From Bradyrhizobium arachidis (lineage in GTDB: Bacteria; Pseudomonadota; Alphaproteobacteria; Rhizobiales; Xanthobacteraceae), in NCBI RefSeq assembly GCF_024758505.1, contig NZ_CP077970.1:2604001-2668000 (forward strand): DNA of 64,000 nucleotides, written 5' to 3'. A model generated the notes under the pieces. It saw only the letters and a list, made by a program, of their open reading frames with translations. It was not told the origin of the DNA and ran no database searches. Positions 32,281 through 40,767 of the stretch are shown here, one piece after another (position 1 is the stretch's first letter; each line of letters starts with the position of its first letter). The position numbers were made by a program, and so were the translations under genes.

Positions 32281-32790
32281 TTATCGCTTCGAGGGCATCG
32301 CGATGTTTCGGCCGATGCCCTCGGGTCGCGGCACGGCGCCATGGGCTTTGACAACGGCTCCGATGCGCTCGCGAATGTCTGACGGGAAGGGCGCGACCTT
32401 GCGCGAGTTCATGTCGATGTGGAGCGACATGTTCTCGGAGGTGGCGGAGATCCAGCCCTCGCTGGCATGCCGCAACTCCTGGAAGGTGTGCAGCCGCTTC
32501 TCGTCGGCTTCCAGCAGCCAGACCGACACCTGCACGGGATCGCCGAGATGGATCTCGCGCAGATATCGCACATGGCATTCGGCCGTGAAGGTCGATCCGC
32601 CCCGCTCCTTCATATAGGTCGGCCCGATCCCGAGCTTGAGCCAGAGCTGGTCGATCGCCCGGTCGAACATCACGTTGTAATAGGCCATGTTGAGATGGCC
32701 GTTGTAGTCGATCCATTGCGGCTCGATCTGCATGATCGACGCGTGGAACGGCTCGGGCTTGATCGAGGAATCGGCGGCTGTCTCCGTCAT
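32281..32790 (-). CDS. hot-dog fold acyl-CoA thioesterase family protein
   Basis: This 169-residue protein has the 4-hydroxybenzoyl-CoA/YbgC-like thioesterase pattern: QWIDYNGHLNMAYYNVMFDRAID carries the active-site Asp and the following Asn-Gly-His. The later FTAECHVRYLREIHLGDPVQV and LHTFQELRHASEGWISATSE complete the hot-dog. The enzyme should hydrolyse an acyl- or aryl-CoA thioester in the cytoplasm, and a betainyl- or carnitinyl-CoA type is one option. AGGAAGG precedes ATG 32790. It is divergent from the FAD-linked oxidase gene, but a functional link is only an inference. Confidence 0.85.
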   Translation of the reverse strand: MTETAADSSIKPEPFHASIMQIEPQWIDYNGHLNMAYYNVMFDRAIDQLWLKLGIGPTYMKERGGSTFTAECHVRYLREIHLGDPVQVSVWLLEADEKRLHTFQELRHASEGWISATSENMSLHIDMNSRKVAPFPSDIRERIGAVVKAHGAVPRPEGIGRNIAMPSKR

Positions 32791-32874
32791 CTTTCCTTCC
32801 TGCTATGCGTCCGATCCCTTGACTTGACCGGCTATATATCCTTTGCCACGGTCCTCTGTCGGGAGGAATTTTCC

Positions 32875-34299
32875 GTGGCTACGACAATCACCAATAATCC
32901 GCAGCGGCCGGCGCCGAAAGCCCTCGCAAGCGCGCTTGAGCAACTCACCGCACGCTTCGGCAACCGCCTCATCACCTCGCAGGCCGTGCGCGAGCAGCAC
33001 GGCCACACCACGACCTGGCTCGCCAATCAGCCGCCGGACGGGGTGGTCATGGCGCAGGAGACCAAGGACATCCAGGATGTGGTGCGGATCTGCGCCAAGA
33101 ACGGCGTGCCGGTGATCGCGTTCGGCACCGGAACCTCGCTCGAGGGTCAGGTCAACGCGCCGGCGGGCGGCATCTGCATCGACCTGCGCGACATGAACAA
33201 AGTGCTCGCGGTGCATGCCGAGGATCTCGACTGCGTGATCGAGCCCGGTGTCACCCGCAAGGCGCTCAACGAGCATCTGCGCGACCAGGGCCTGTTCTTC
33301 CCGATCGATCCCGGTGCCGACGCCTCACTCGGCGGCATGGCCTCGACGCGCGCCTCGGGCACCAATGCGGTGCGCTACGGCACGATCCGCGAGAGCGTGC
33401 TCGCCTTGAAGGTCGTGCGCGGCGACGGCGAGATCATCACGACCGGCACGCGCGCGAAGAAATCGTCGGCCGGCTACGACCTGACGCATCTCTTCATCGG
33501 TGCCGAGGGCACGCTCGGCATCATCTCGGAGCTCACGATCCGCCTGCGTGGCATTCCCGAGACCATCGCCGCCGGCGCCGTTTCCTTCGAAACGGTGCAC
33601 GGTGCCTGCCAGGCCGTGATCCTGGCGATCCAGACCGGCATTCCCGTCGCGCGCATCGAGCTGCTCAATGCGGCCCAGGTGCGCGCCTGCAACTCCTATT
33701 CGAAGCTGACCTTGCCGGAGACGCCGCTGCTGCTGCTCGAGTTCCACGGCAGCGAGATCGAGGTGGCCGAGCAGTCCAAAGCATTCGCTGAGATCGCCAA
33801 GGATTGCGGCGGCGGCGACTTTTCGTGGACCACCAAGCCGGAAGATCGCACCAAACTGTGGCAGGCGCGGCACGACGCCTATTGGTCGGTGAAGGCGATG
33901 CGGCCCGGCGACAGCATCGGCGTGGTTGCAACCGACGTCTGCGTGCCGATCTCGCGGCTCGCCGACTGCGTCACCGAGACCGAGGAAGATCTGAAGCGGC
34001 TCAACCTGCTGTCGCCGATCGTCGGCCATGTCGGCGACGGTAATTTTCACTGCTCGCTTCTGTGCGACGTCAACGATCCCGGCGAAATGGCGCGCGGCGA
34101 GGAATTTATGCATCGCCTCGTCGAACGTGCCCAGTCGATGGACGGTACCTGCACCGGCGAGCACGGCATCGGCCAGGGCAAGCAAAAATATCTCAAGGCC
34201 GAGCTCGGCCCGGAGGCGCTCGATGCGATGCGGGCGCTGAAGAAGGCGCTTGATCCCCAGAACATCCTCAACCCCGGCAAGATCGTACCGGAGGCGTAG
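32875..34299 (+). CDS. FAD-linked D-lactate/2-hydroxyacid dehydrogenase (GlcD/DLD family)
   Basis: The protein is 474 residues from GTG 32875, which has GGGAGGA at 32861-32867. The frame upstream of this is antisense to the thioesterase. The FAD-binding PP-loop is GVPVIAFGTGTSLEGQVNAP, with LFFPIDPGADASLGGMASTRASG. The FAD-oxidase C-terminal domain ends with GHVGDGNFHCSLL and CTGEHGIGQGKQKYL, the metal/substrate-binding signatures of this family. It oxidises a D-2-hydroxy acid such as D-lactate or glycolate. No GlcE/GlcF partners are adjacent, which favours a stand-alone D-lactate-type enzyme. Confidence 0.9.
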   Translation: MATTITNNPQRPAPKALASALEQLTARFGNRLITSQAVREQHGHTTTWLANQPPDGVVMAQETKDIQDVVRICAKNGVPVIAFGTGTSLEGQVNAPAGGICIDLRDMNKVLAVHAEDLDCVIEPGVTRKALNEHLRDQGLFFPIDPGADASLGGMASTRASGTNAVRYGTIRESVLALKVVRGDGEIITTGTRAKKSSAGYDLTHLFIGAEGTLGIISELTIRLRGIPETIAAGAVSFETVHGACQAVILAIQTGIPVARIELLNAAQVRACNSYSKLTLPETPLLLLEFHGSEIEVAEQSKAFAEIAKDCGGGDFSWTTKPEDRTKLWQARHDAYWSVKAMRPGDSIGVVATDVCVPISRLADCVTETEEDLKRLNLLSPIVGHVGDGNFHCSLLCDVNDPGEMARGEEFMHRLVERAQSMDGTCTGEHGIGQGKQKYLKAELGPEALDAMRALKKALDPQNILNPGKIVPEA

Positions 34300-34415
34300 G
34301 TTTCGGCTGTCGCCGTCCGGTTGGCGCGGGGCGTGCGGAACTTTCGTTCCGCGCGCGGGTTCCAATTCCCGACAAATTTCCAATGCCTCAATGCTGCGGA
34401 TTGCGGGAGGATCAG

Positions 34416-35750
34416 ATGTTGCGACCGGTCATTGGAATTGTTGCGATGGCGCTGGCCTGTGTGCTTGCGGGTGGCGCGCTCGCCAAGGGCGGCCATGGGG
34501 GTGGTCATGGGGGTGGTCATGGTGGCGGCCACGGCGGTGGTCGTCATGGAGGCGGACATCACGGCGGTGGGCACCATGGCGGCGGCCACCGCGGTGGGGG
34601 CCATGGTTTCGGCCACGCGCATTTCGGTGGCGGCCATCATGGCGGGCCGCGATTCGTCGCCGGTGCACGGCGCGGTGGCCCAAACTTCGGCCAGATCCGC
34701 AACGCTGCGGTGCGCCCCGCCAACTTTCGCAACGCGTTCAACGCGCACGCCTTCCGCAACGGCCGCCTGATCAGCAATCCTGCGGCGCGCGCCCAGATCG
34801 TGGCTGCCGCCGCCCTGGTCGGCTGGCATGGCACAAGCAGCGGATGGTGGCAGCATCCCGGCGGCTCTTACGGTTGGGTCGGACCGTTGTTCTGGCCCTT
34901 CGCCTATAACGACCTCTACGACTACACGATCTGGGGCGATGGCCTCGGCTTCTGGGGCTACGGCTATCCGGACATCTATGCCGGCATTTTCGGTCCCTAC
35001 GGCTATGACGGTCTCTCCACCTATCTGCCGCAGCGTCCGCAAGGGCGGCGGCAGGCGCGGGGCGTTCCGCTCGATCAGCTCTGCGGCAGCGACCGCCGCG
35101 AGATCGCCGGTCTGCCGATCGACCAGATCGCGTCCGCGGTGCAGCCGACCGAGGCGCAAGGCGCCAGCCTCGACCAACTCGGCAATGCGTCGCTGCAGGC
35201 GGCCGACATCATCCGCACATCCTGTCCAACGCAAGTCGCGGCGACGGCGCCGGGCCGGCTCGCCGCCATGCAGCAGCGTGTCGAGGCCTTGATCAATGCC
35301 GTGAATCTCGTCCAGCCGGCGCTGGAGAGATTCTACGGTTCGCTCAGCGACGAACAGAAGGCGCGCTTCAACGCGCTCGCCGAGGATCAGCGGCGGGCGG
35401 TCGCCGGCAATTCCAACGCCTCGCTCGTCCAGGGTTGTGGCGCGCAATCCGCAGTGCCGGCGTGGCCGGGCAGCGAGATCGAAGCGAGACTTCACCCCAA
35501 CGACACGCAACGCGCCGCGCTCAGCGTGCTCCAGGACACGAGTGCGAAGGCCAATGATGCGCTCAAGGCGGCTTGCCAGCCCAGCGACGTGATGACGCCG
35601 CCGGCGCGCATGGCCGCTGTCCGCGCGCGGCTTGGTGTGATGCTTGATGGCGTCAAGTCGGTGCGCGCCGCCCTTGACGATTTCTATGCCACGCTCAACG
35701 ACGAGCAGAAGGCGCAGTTCGAGGCGATCGGGCCGCGGCGAACGTCGTGA
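34416..35750 (+). CDS. exported His/Gly-rich protein with Spy-like LTxxQ repeats
   Basis: The protein is 444 residues from ATG 34416 (GGGAGG just upstream). A Sec signal is followed by a Gly-His repeat region of about 55 residues (encoded near 34488-34650; GGHGGGHGGG and HGGGHH units) that could bind metal. An aromatic-rich linker follows. The C-terminal half has two related helical units ending YGSLSDEQKARFNAL and YATLNDEQKAQFEAI, the LTxxQ motif of the Spy/CpxP refolding chaperones. A periplasmic chaperone with metal buffering is plausible but unproven. Confidence 0.82.
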   Translation: MLRPVIGIVAMALACVLAGGALAKGGHGGGHGGGHGGGHGGGRHGGGHHGGGHHGGGHRGGGHGFGHAHFGGGHHGGPRFVAGARRGGPNFGQIRNAAVRPANFRNAFNAHAFRNGRLISNPAARAQIVAAAALVGWHGTSSGWWQHPGGSYGWVGPLFWPFAYNDLYDYTIWGDGLGFWGYGYPDIYAGIFGPYGYDGLSTYLPQRPQGRRQARGVPLDQLCGSDRREIAGLPIDQIASAVQPTEAQGASLDQLGNASLQAADIIRTSCPTQVAATAPGRLAAMQQRVEALINAVNLVQPALERFYGSLSDEQKARFNALAEDQRRAVAGNSNASLVQGCGAQSAVPAWPGSEIEARLHPNDTQRAALSVLQDTSAKANDALKAACQPSDVMTPPARMAAVRARLGVMLDGVKSVRAALDDFYATLNDEQKAQFEAIGPRRTS

Positions 35751-35842
35751 ATGAACCATGCGGGATCGGCGCGCCACAAATAGTGGGGGCCTCGCCGATG
35801 TCGGGACTTTTCCTCTAAGCTGCGCGTTCGGTGGACAATGCC

Positions 35843-36250
35843 ATGGTTCTTGGGGCGATGAAGTGGTTCGTGCGAGAAGAGCCGCAGGACATCTGGGATG
35901 AAGTCGTTCCGGGACCGCTCGGCGACATCGAGGCGGCCGATCGCATTCGCGGTATCTGCGAGTCCGCGGCCGGATGTGCCGATGCAGTCGGTCGCGCGGA
36001 TGGCGGTGACAAGAGGTCGGACGAACGGCGCAAGCGCGAAACCGAACGCTATGAGCGCGCGGCGCGCAGCGCTATGGAAATCGCCATGAAGATCTCCGAC
36101 GACCTGATGCGCGACGATGCCGTGCGCCGGATCGTCGATCTCTGCATGAAGGCGAACGACATCAAGACGGCGCAGATCCTGTTCCGCGCGATCCAGGCCA
36201 CCTGGATCCGGGAAACGGTGCAGCGGGACTACCCGGCGCTCGCTGGGTAG
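35843..36250 (+). CDS. hypothetical conserved helical protein
   Basis: This 135-residue protein has no signal or membrane segment. The C-terminal 70 residues are strongly helical and charged: RYERAARSAMEIAMKISDDL then VRRIVDLCMKANDIKTAQIL. A CESAAGC motif lies before it. Starts at GTG 35831 or ATG 35843 are possible, neither with a clear ribosome site. I do not recognise the family. It is convergent with the SulP gene, with repeat copy C filling the gap. Confidence 0.65.
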   Translation: MVLGAMKWFVREEPQDIWDEVVPGPLGDIEAADRIRGICESAAGCADAVGRADGGDKRSDERRKRETERYERAARSAMEIAMKISDDLMRDDAVRRIVDLCMKANDIKTAQILFRAIQATWIRETVQRDYPALAG

Positions 36251-36260
36251 GTGCTCAGCT

Positions 36261-36363
36261 AGAGCACGATCCGGAAAAGTGTGCAGCGGTTTTCCGAAAA
36301 GATCGTGCTCAAACAAGGAGCTAAAGCGCGATGACGATTCAACCTAAATTCATCGCGCTTTAG
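36261..36363. repeat. dispersed two-hairpin repeat, family 1, copy C
   Basis: GAGCACGATC (36262-36271) pairs with GATCGTGCTC (36301-36310), enclosing CGGAAAA/TTTTCCG. CTAAAGCGCGATGA (36321-36334) pairs with TCATCGCGCTTTAG (36350-36363), a 14-bp stem. The right arm encodes the last codons and the TGA stop of the SulP gene on the minus strand. It fills the gap between two convergent genes. Confidence 0.88.
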
Positions 36364-38029
36364 CGAGCGCGCGGACGGCCTCATCCACACTGTGAAAGAC
36401 GCGATCCTTCGGCAGCACGTCGTGCAGTCCGAAGCGGTCAAATGCGTTTTGCGCGCGCACCGATTCCAGCCGCGCGACCGCAATGGTCACGCCTTGCTCG
36501 GCGCACATCTTGAAGACGTCCAGCAGCACCTGCGCGGCCGTGAAATCGATCTCGACCATACCGCTCGCTTCCAGCACCAAAAGTTTTGGTGACGCGGCCT
36601 TGAGCGCGTTGGCGACGTCGTTGCGGAAGCCGGGGGCGTTGAGGAACGACAGCGGCGCCTGGAGCCCAACCACGGCGACACCCGGGATGCGCTCGCCCGC
36701 GATGTGCGGATGCGCCGGCCACCAGATCGTGGTGCCCGGCACGCGGTCGAATTCGATGAGCTTTGCGCGCGTCGTGCTCCAGATGCCGTGCAGCAGCGAC
36801 AGCACGATGCCGAGGAACGCGCCCTGCTGAATCGGCAGCACGATGATGAGGGCGGCCGTTGCCAGGATCAGCAGGAATTCGCTCGGGGATTGGCGATAGA
36901 TCGTGGCGATCTGCTTGACGCGGACGATCCTGAGCGCGACGAACAGCAAAATGCCGCCGAGCGCCGCATCGGGGACGTGTTGCAGCAGCCCCGTGCCGAA
37001 TGCGAGCAGCGCCAGCACGATGACAGCAGCAGCAAGCCCCGAAAGTTGCGACTGCCCGCCCGTCTCGGCGACGATGCCGGTGCGCGGCGGGCTGGCGTTG
37101 ACCGGAAACGCGCCGATCAGGCCGGCCAGCACGCTGCCGGCGCCGGCGCCGAGAAAGTCGCGGTCGACGTCGGCGGGTTTATCGGGATCGGACGGGAAGG
37201 AACGCGTCGTCGCGGCCGTCTGCACCATGACGACGACGGTGATGACGAAGGCCAGCGGCACCAGGCGCACCCATTGCTCGGGTGCAAGATCGGGCAGGGT
37301 CAGTCGCGGCAGCGTGCCGGGCACGGCGCCGACAACCTTCACGCCCTTGGCTTCGAGGCCCGCGGCGATGACCGCAAGCGTCGCAGCGACCAGGCCGATC
37401 AGCGCGCCGGGAATTTTGGCGCTGATCATCTCGGAGATGACAACCACGGCCAGCACGCCAAAACCGATGCAGAGTGTGTACGGATTGGTCCGGCCGAGCT
37501 CGGTCGCGAGCACGCCGATACGATCGAGCATCGGTCCGCTCGGTGAGGCCAGCCCGAGCACACCGGGCATTTGCGACACGATGATGTGGACCGAGATGCC
37601 GGCGAGGAAGCCGACCATGACAGGCACCGACAGGAGATTGGCGATGCCGCCGAGGCGGAAGGCGCCGCTGAGCAGCAGCATCGCGCCGACCATCAGTGCA
37701 AGCGCGATCGCGAGCGACTGATATTCGGGCGATCCCGCGGCGGCGGCAGCCGCCAGTCCGCCGGCAAAGATCGGGGTGATCGTGGAGTCGGCGCCGCAGG
37801 ACAGGAAGCGGTTGCTGCCGAGCATGGCGAAGCCGAGCGAGCCCGCCATGAAGGCGAAGAAGCCGATCTGTGGCGCGAAGCCGCCGAGCCGGGCGGTAGC
37901 CATCTGCTCGGGGATGGCGATCGCAGCGAGCGTCAGGCCGGCGATGAGGTCGCCGGGCAACAGGCTGAAGCGATACGCGGCCAGCGAACGGAAAAGCGGC
38001 CAGGATCGCGCGGCAGCGTCATGCGCCAT
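36350..38029 (-). CDS. SulP-family inorganic anion transporter with STAS domain
   Basis: This 559-residue carrier has about 11-12 hydrophobic segments from FSLLPGDLIAGLTLAAIAIPEQMA, with the conserved Pro-Glu and the GGFAPQIGFFAFMAGSLGFAMLGSNRFLS region. The C-terminal STAS domain spans about residues 440-555: GVAVVGLQAPLSFLNAPGF and KLLVLEASGMVEIDFTAAQVL. It probably exchanges sulfate, bicarbonate or another anion across the inner membrane. The last residues (ALAKAR) and stop are read through a dispersed repeat arm. No neighbour indicates the anion. Confidence 0.88.
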   Translation of the reverse strand: MAHDAAARSWPLFRSLAAYRFSLLPGDLIAGLTLAAIAIPEQMATARLGGFAPQIGFFAFMAGSLGFAMLGSNRFLSCGADSTITPIFAGGLAAAAAAGSPEYQSLAIALALMVGAMLLLSGAFRLGGIANLLSVPVMVGFLAGISVHIIVSQMPGVLGLASPSGPMLDRIGVLATELGRTNPYTLCIGFGVLAVVVISEMISAKIPGALIGLVAATLAVIAAGLEAKGVKVVGAVPGTLPRLTLPDLAPEQWVRLVPLAFVITVVVMVQTAATTRSFPSDPDKPADVDRDFLGAGAGSVLAGLIGAFPVNASPPRTGIVAETGGQSQLSGLAAAVIVLALLAFGTGLLQHVPDAALGGILLFVALRIVRVKQIATIYRQSPSEFLLILATAALIIVLPIQQGAFLGIVLSLLHGIWSTTRAKLIEFDRVPGTTIWWPAHPHIAGERIPGVAVVGLQAPLSFLNAPGFRNDVANALKAASPKLLVLEASGMVEIDFTAAQVLLDVFKMCAEQGVTIAVARLESVRAQNAFDRFGLHDVLPKDRVFHSVDEAVRALAKAR

Positions 38030-38108
38030 CGAATGATGTCTCCTGCTTGTGACACCGACGTATCAGACCGCCTGATGTCGCGCGAGCGCATCTGCTGCTC
38101 ATGCGCAA

Positions 38109-38144
38109 GAAAAAGCCCGCAGGGCGCGTTGCACACCTGCGGGC
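38109..38144 (-). terminator. intrinsic terminator of the caspase-like gene
   Basis: GCCCGCAGG (38115-38123) pairs with CCTGCGGGC (38136-38144), a perfect 9-bp GC-rich stem with a 12-nt loop. On the minus strand the stem is followed by TTTTTCTTG (A-run at 38110-38114). It sits 22 bp after the stop of the caspase-like gene at 38166. Confidence 0.85.
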
Positions 38145-38165
38145 CATTCGTTGGTCCGGGACGGA

Positions 38166-39626
38166 CTATCTGCGGTAATCGCCGTGTCCCATGTCTCCGC
38201 CGCGGCCGCCGCCGCCCATTCCCATGCCGAGGCCGATACCCACGCCGATGCCGATGCCTTGCATGATGGCGCCGGGCGGGGGACCGCTCTCCTGTGGCGG
38301 CGGGCGGCGATCGACCACGACCTGCTCGGTCGGCTTGCGCTTGGGCGTGTCGACCACCTTCCGCTTCGGCGGCGTGTCGTCCACGCGCTTGTTGATCGGC
38401 AGCACTTTTGGGTTGACCGGGCTCGCCGGCGTCGACGGGCTCGAGCACGGGCAGGTCGGTGCCATAGCCACATTGATCGGCGCCGCGACCGCGGCCGCGA
38501 TGCTGCGGTTCTGCACGCGGAGCAGCATCCGGCGCGCGGTGATTGCGAGATCGCTATTGCCGTAGCTTGCCAAAAACGCCTCGAACGAGGCGCGGGTGTT
38601 GACCGCATTGGCTTCGCTCCAGGCCTGCATCATGCGCCGGCGCTCCAGCATCGAGCGCACGCGCGGGGCTTGGCTTGCCCGCGCGAACAGCTCGACATAG
38701 GCCTGATAGGCCGGGATGGTGTCGTCGGCGATCACGAGATCATAGGCGGCCTTGGGCTCGCGGCCACGCAGTTCCTTGCGCCAGTCATCGACGCTGCGCG
38801 TGCCGCTGGCGAGCGCGAATGACGATGCGCCGGCCGGTTGCTGGCCGCCGGAATCGCCGAAGAAGCGGAAGTCCGCCGTCAGCGACGAGCTCTCCCAGGG
38901 AATCTGCCGTCCGTCGGTCGATTGCGCGACGGCGACGCGGATGCGCTTGAACACCTCTTCGATCGGCAGATTCGGCTGCTTGGCGACGGACAGCACCGCC
39001 GTGGTGTAGGGGCTGTCGACGCCAGAGCCGTCTTCGGCCTCCGCGCCGGGCGAGGTCGAGTAGGAGATGAAGGTGCCGGGCGCGCCGGCCTTGGTGTCGA
39101 CGATCGCAAGCCCGTGGCCGGCGCCGCTCAGCGCCGGGAACGGATTGTTGCGGCAGGCATCGAGCATGAAGATGCGCGACCGTGTCGGCAGCGCGCCGAG
39201 CGTGTTGAGGAGGTCGTTCAGCCGCACGCCCTGCACGGGAATGTCGGTTTCGCGCTTCGGATCGAGATCGACCGGCACGAGATAGTTCTCGCCGTCGATC
39301 TGCAAGCCGTGGCCGGCATAAAACACCAGCGCCACCGTGTCGGCACCGGCGGCGCTGACCTTGCTGGCAAAATCGGAGATCGCCTGGCGCATCTCGTTCT
39401 GCGCAAGGTTCGGTGCCGTCGTGACGTTGAAGCCGGCGCTGCCGAGCAGCTCCGTTATGCCCTCGGCGTCGTTGGCGGCGTTGGGCAATTCAGGGACCGC
39501 GCGATAGGCTGATTGTCCGATCACGAGCGCGAGGCGCGCTTCGGCATGGGCATCTGGTGTGAAGAGTTGCGTGAGAGCGAGCAGGCTGGACGCAAGGAAC
39601 AAATTGCAAAGGACTGGACGGCGCAT
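38166..39626 (-). CDS. caspase-like (C14-type) peptidase, exported
   Basis: The protein is 486 residues from ATG 39626, preceded by GGAGGTGA. The N-terminal signal is NLFLASSLLALTQLF, followed by DAHAEARLALVIGQSAYRAVPEL. The p20-like domain holds catalytic His106 in VFYAGHGLQI and Cys158 in FMLDACRNNPF, an intact caspase dyad. A downstream region of about 100 residues has coiled SRSMLERRR-type helices. The C-terminus is Pro-rich, then strongly Gly-rich. Secreted caspase-like proteins in rhizobia are of unknown target. It is followed by an intrinsic terminator. Confidence 0.87.
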   Translation of the reverse strand: MRRPVLCNLFLASSLLALTQLFTPDAHAEARLALVIGQSAYRAVPELPNAANDAEGITELLGSAGFNVTTAPNLAQNEMRQAISDFASKVSAAGADTVALVFYAGHGLQIDGENYLVPVDLDPKRETDIPVQGVRLNDLLNTLGALPTRSRIFMLDACRNNPFPALSGAGHGLAIVDTKAGAPGTFISYSTSPGAEAEDGSGVDSPYTTAVLSVAKQPNLPIEEVFKRIRVAVAQSTDGRQIPWESSSLTADFRFFGDSGGQQPAGASSFALASGTRSVDDWRKELRGREPKAAYDLVIADDTIPAYQAYVELFARASQAPRVRSMLERRRMMQAWSEANAVNTRASFEAFLASYGNSDLAITARRMLLRVQNRSIAAAVAAPINVAMAPTCPCSSPSTPASPVNPKVLPINKRVDDTPPKRKVVDTPKRKPTEQVVVDRRPPPQESGPPPGAIMQGIGIGVGIGLGMGMGGGGRGGDMGHGDYRR

Positions 39627-39749
39627 GGTGTCACCTCCATCAGCAATGCGCGTGAGGGATGACAGCTTTTCTAGGCGCCGGCGATGTTCCCGTCTGTGCG
39701 CTGGCTCACATTTAACGATGGGGCAGCACACCTGCCGGAGCTTGCGCCG

Positions 39750-40670
39750 TCAGAACAGCCCGCGGTCCCAGGGCGGCTCCGGCGCAAAGCGCATCGCGAG
39801 AAAGTCGATGAAGGCGCGGACCTTGGCCGGCGGCCGGCGGTCGGGCAGGTACACCGCATGCACCGCCGAGGACTGGATCTCCGGCTGGTCGAGCGGCAGC
39901 GCGACCAGCGTTCCCGCGCGCAAATCGTCGGCGATGATGAAGGTCGGCTGCCGTGCCAGGCCCTGGCCGGCCAGCGTCGCGGCGCGCAGCACGTCGCCAT
40001 TGTTGGCGCGCAGATTGCCCTTCACCTGGACGCGGATTTCGCCCTCGGTGCCGAACAGCCACTCTTCCGCGCTCGCCTGCTGTGAGAGCGTGTAGCCGAG
40101 GCAATTATGCGCGGAGAGGTCGGCGACGGTGCGCGGCGTTCCGTGTGCGGCGAGATAGGCGGGCGCGGCGCAGACCACCAGCCGGTTCGGCGCCAGCCGC
40201 CGCGCCACCATGCTGGAGTCACGCAGCTTGCCGATGCGGATCGCCAGATCCCAGCCCTCCTCGGCGAGATCGACCAGCCGGTCATTGAGGCCGAGCTCGG
40301 TGGTGACCTTCGGATAGCGCGCGGCAAACTCCGCGAGCAGCGGCGAGATCTGCCGCGTGCCGAACACGACCGGCACGTTGACCCGGAGCAGCCCGCGTGG
40401 CTCGACGCGCTCGGCGGCGACCGCAGCGTCGGCCGCCTCCATGTCGGCGAGGATGCGTTCGGAGGATTCCAGATAGCTGCGGCCGGCCTCGGTGATCGAC
40501 AGCTGCCGCGTGGTGCGGTGGAACAGTTTGATGCCGAGCCGCGATTCGAGCGAGGCGACATGCTTGGTCACCATGGTTTGCGACAGGCCCATCGACCGTG
40601 CGGCCCCTGACAGGCTGCCGATGGCGGCGACCTTGGCAAAAACTTCCAGGCTGGTGAGCCGGTCGAGCAT
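39750..40670 (-). CDS. LysR-family transcriptional regulator
   Basis: This 306-residue regulator has an N-terminal winged helix (LTSLEVFAKVAAIGSLSGAA with SQTMVTKHVASLESRLGIKLF) and a linker. The substrate-binding domain begins GLLRVNVPVVFGTRQISPLL. GGAG upstream supports ATG 40670. It is divergent from the DoxX gene, which is the most likely target. A palindrome covering its own ribosome site suggests autoregulation. The domain layout resembles CrgA-like regulators, but the effector is not evident. Confidence 0.9.
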   Translation of the reverse strand: MLDRLTSLEVFAKVAAIGSLSGAARSMGLSQTMVTKHVASLESRLGIKLFHRTTRQLSITEAGRSYLESSERILADMEAADAAVAAERVEPRGLLRVNVPVVFGTRQISPLLAEFAARYPKVTTELGLNDRLVDLAEEGWDLAIRIGKLRDSSMVARRLAPNRLVVCAAPAYLAAHGTPRTVADLSAHNCLGYTLSQQASAEEWLFGTEGEIRVQVKGNLRANNGDVLRAATLAGQGLARQPTFIIADDLRAGTLVALPLDQPEIQSSAVHAVYLPDRRPPAKVRAFIDFLAMRFAPEPPWDRGLF

Positions 40671-40675
40671 GGTAT

Positions 40676-40694
40676 TTCACTCCATGGGTGTGAA
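40676..40694. promoter_or_regulatory. candidate LysR operator TTCACtCC-ATG-GGtGTGAA
   Basis: This 19-bp near-perfect palindrome (seven of nine pairs match) starts 6 bases upstream of the lysR ATG and overlaps its ribosome site. It lies inside the 97-bp divergent region with the DoxX gene. Binding here would both repress lysR and reach the doxX promoter. The call is based on symmetry and position only. Confidence 0.45.
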
Positions 40695-40767
40695 GTGTTT
40701 TTCCAAAATACCGGATTATCATTCAATAGAGAATAGATCATACGGCGCCAAACCATTGGAGACAGCC

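Noticed and set aside
34488..34650. Tandem GGTGGTCAT-like DNA that could be a simple satellite
   Set aside because: It is in frame within an exported protein with a start, signal and downstream domains, so it is coding.
40492..40767. Upstream extension of the DoxX frame
   Set aside because: It runs antisense through lysR. ATG 40768 has a good ribosome site and begins the DoxX family start.
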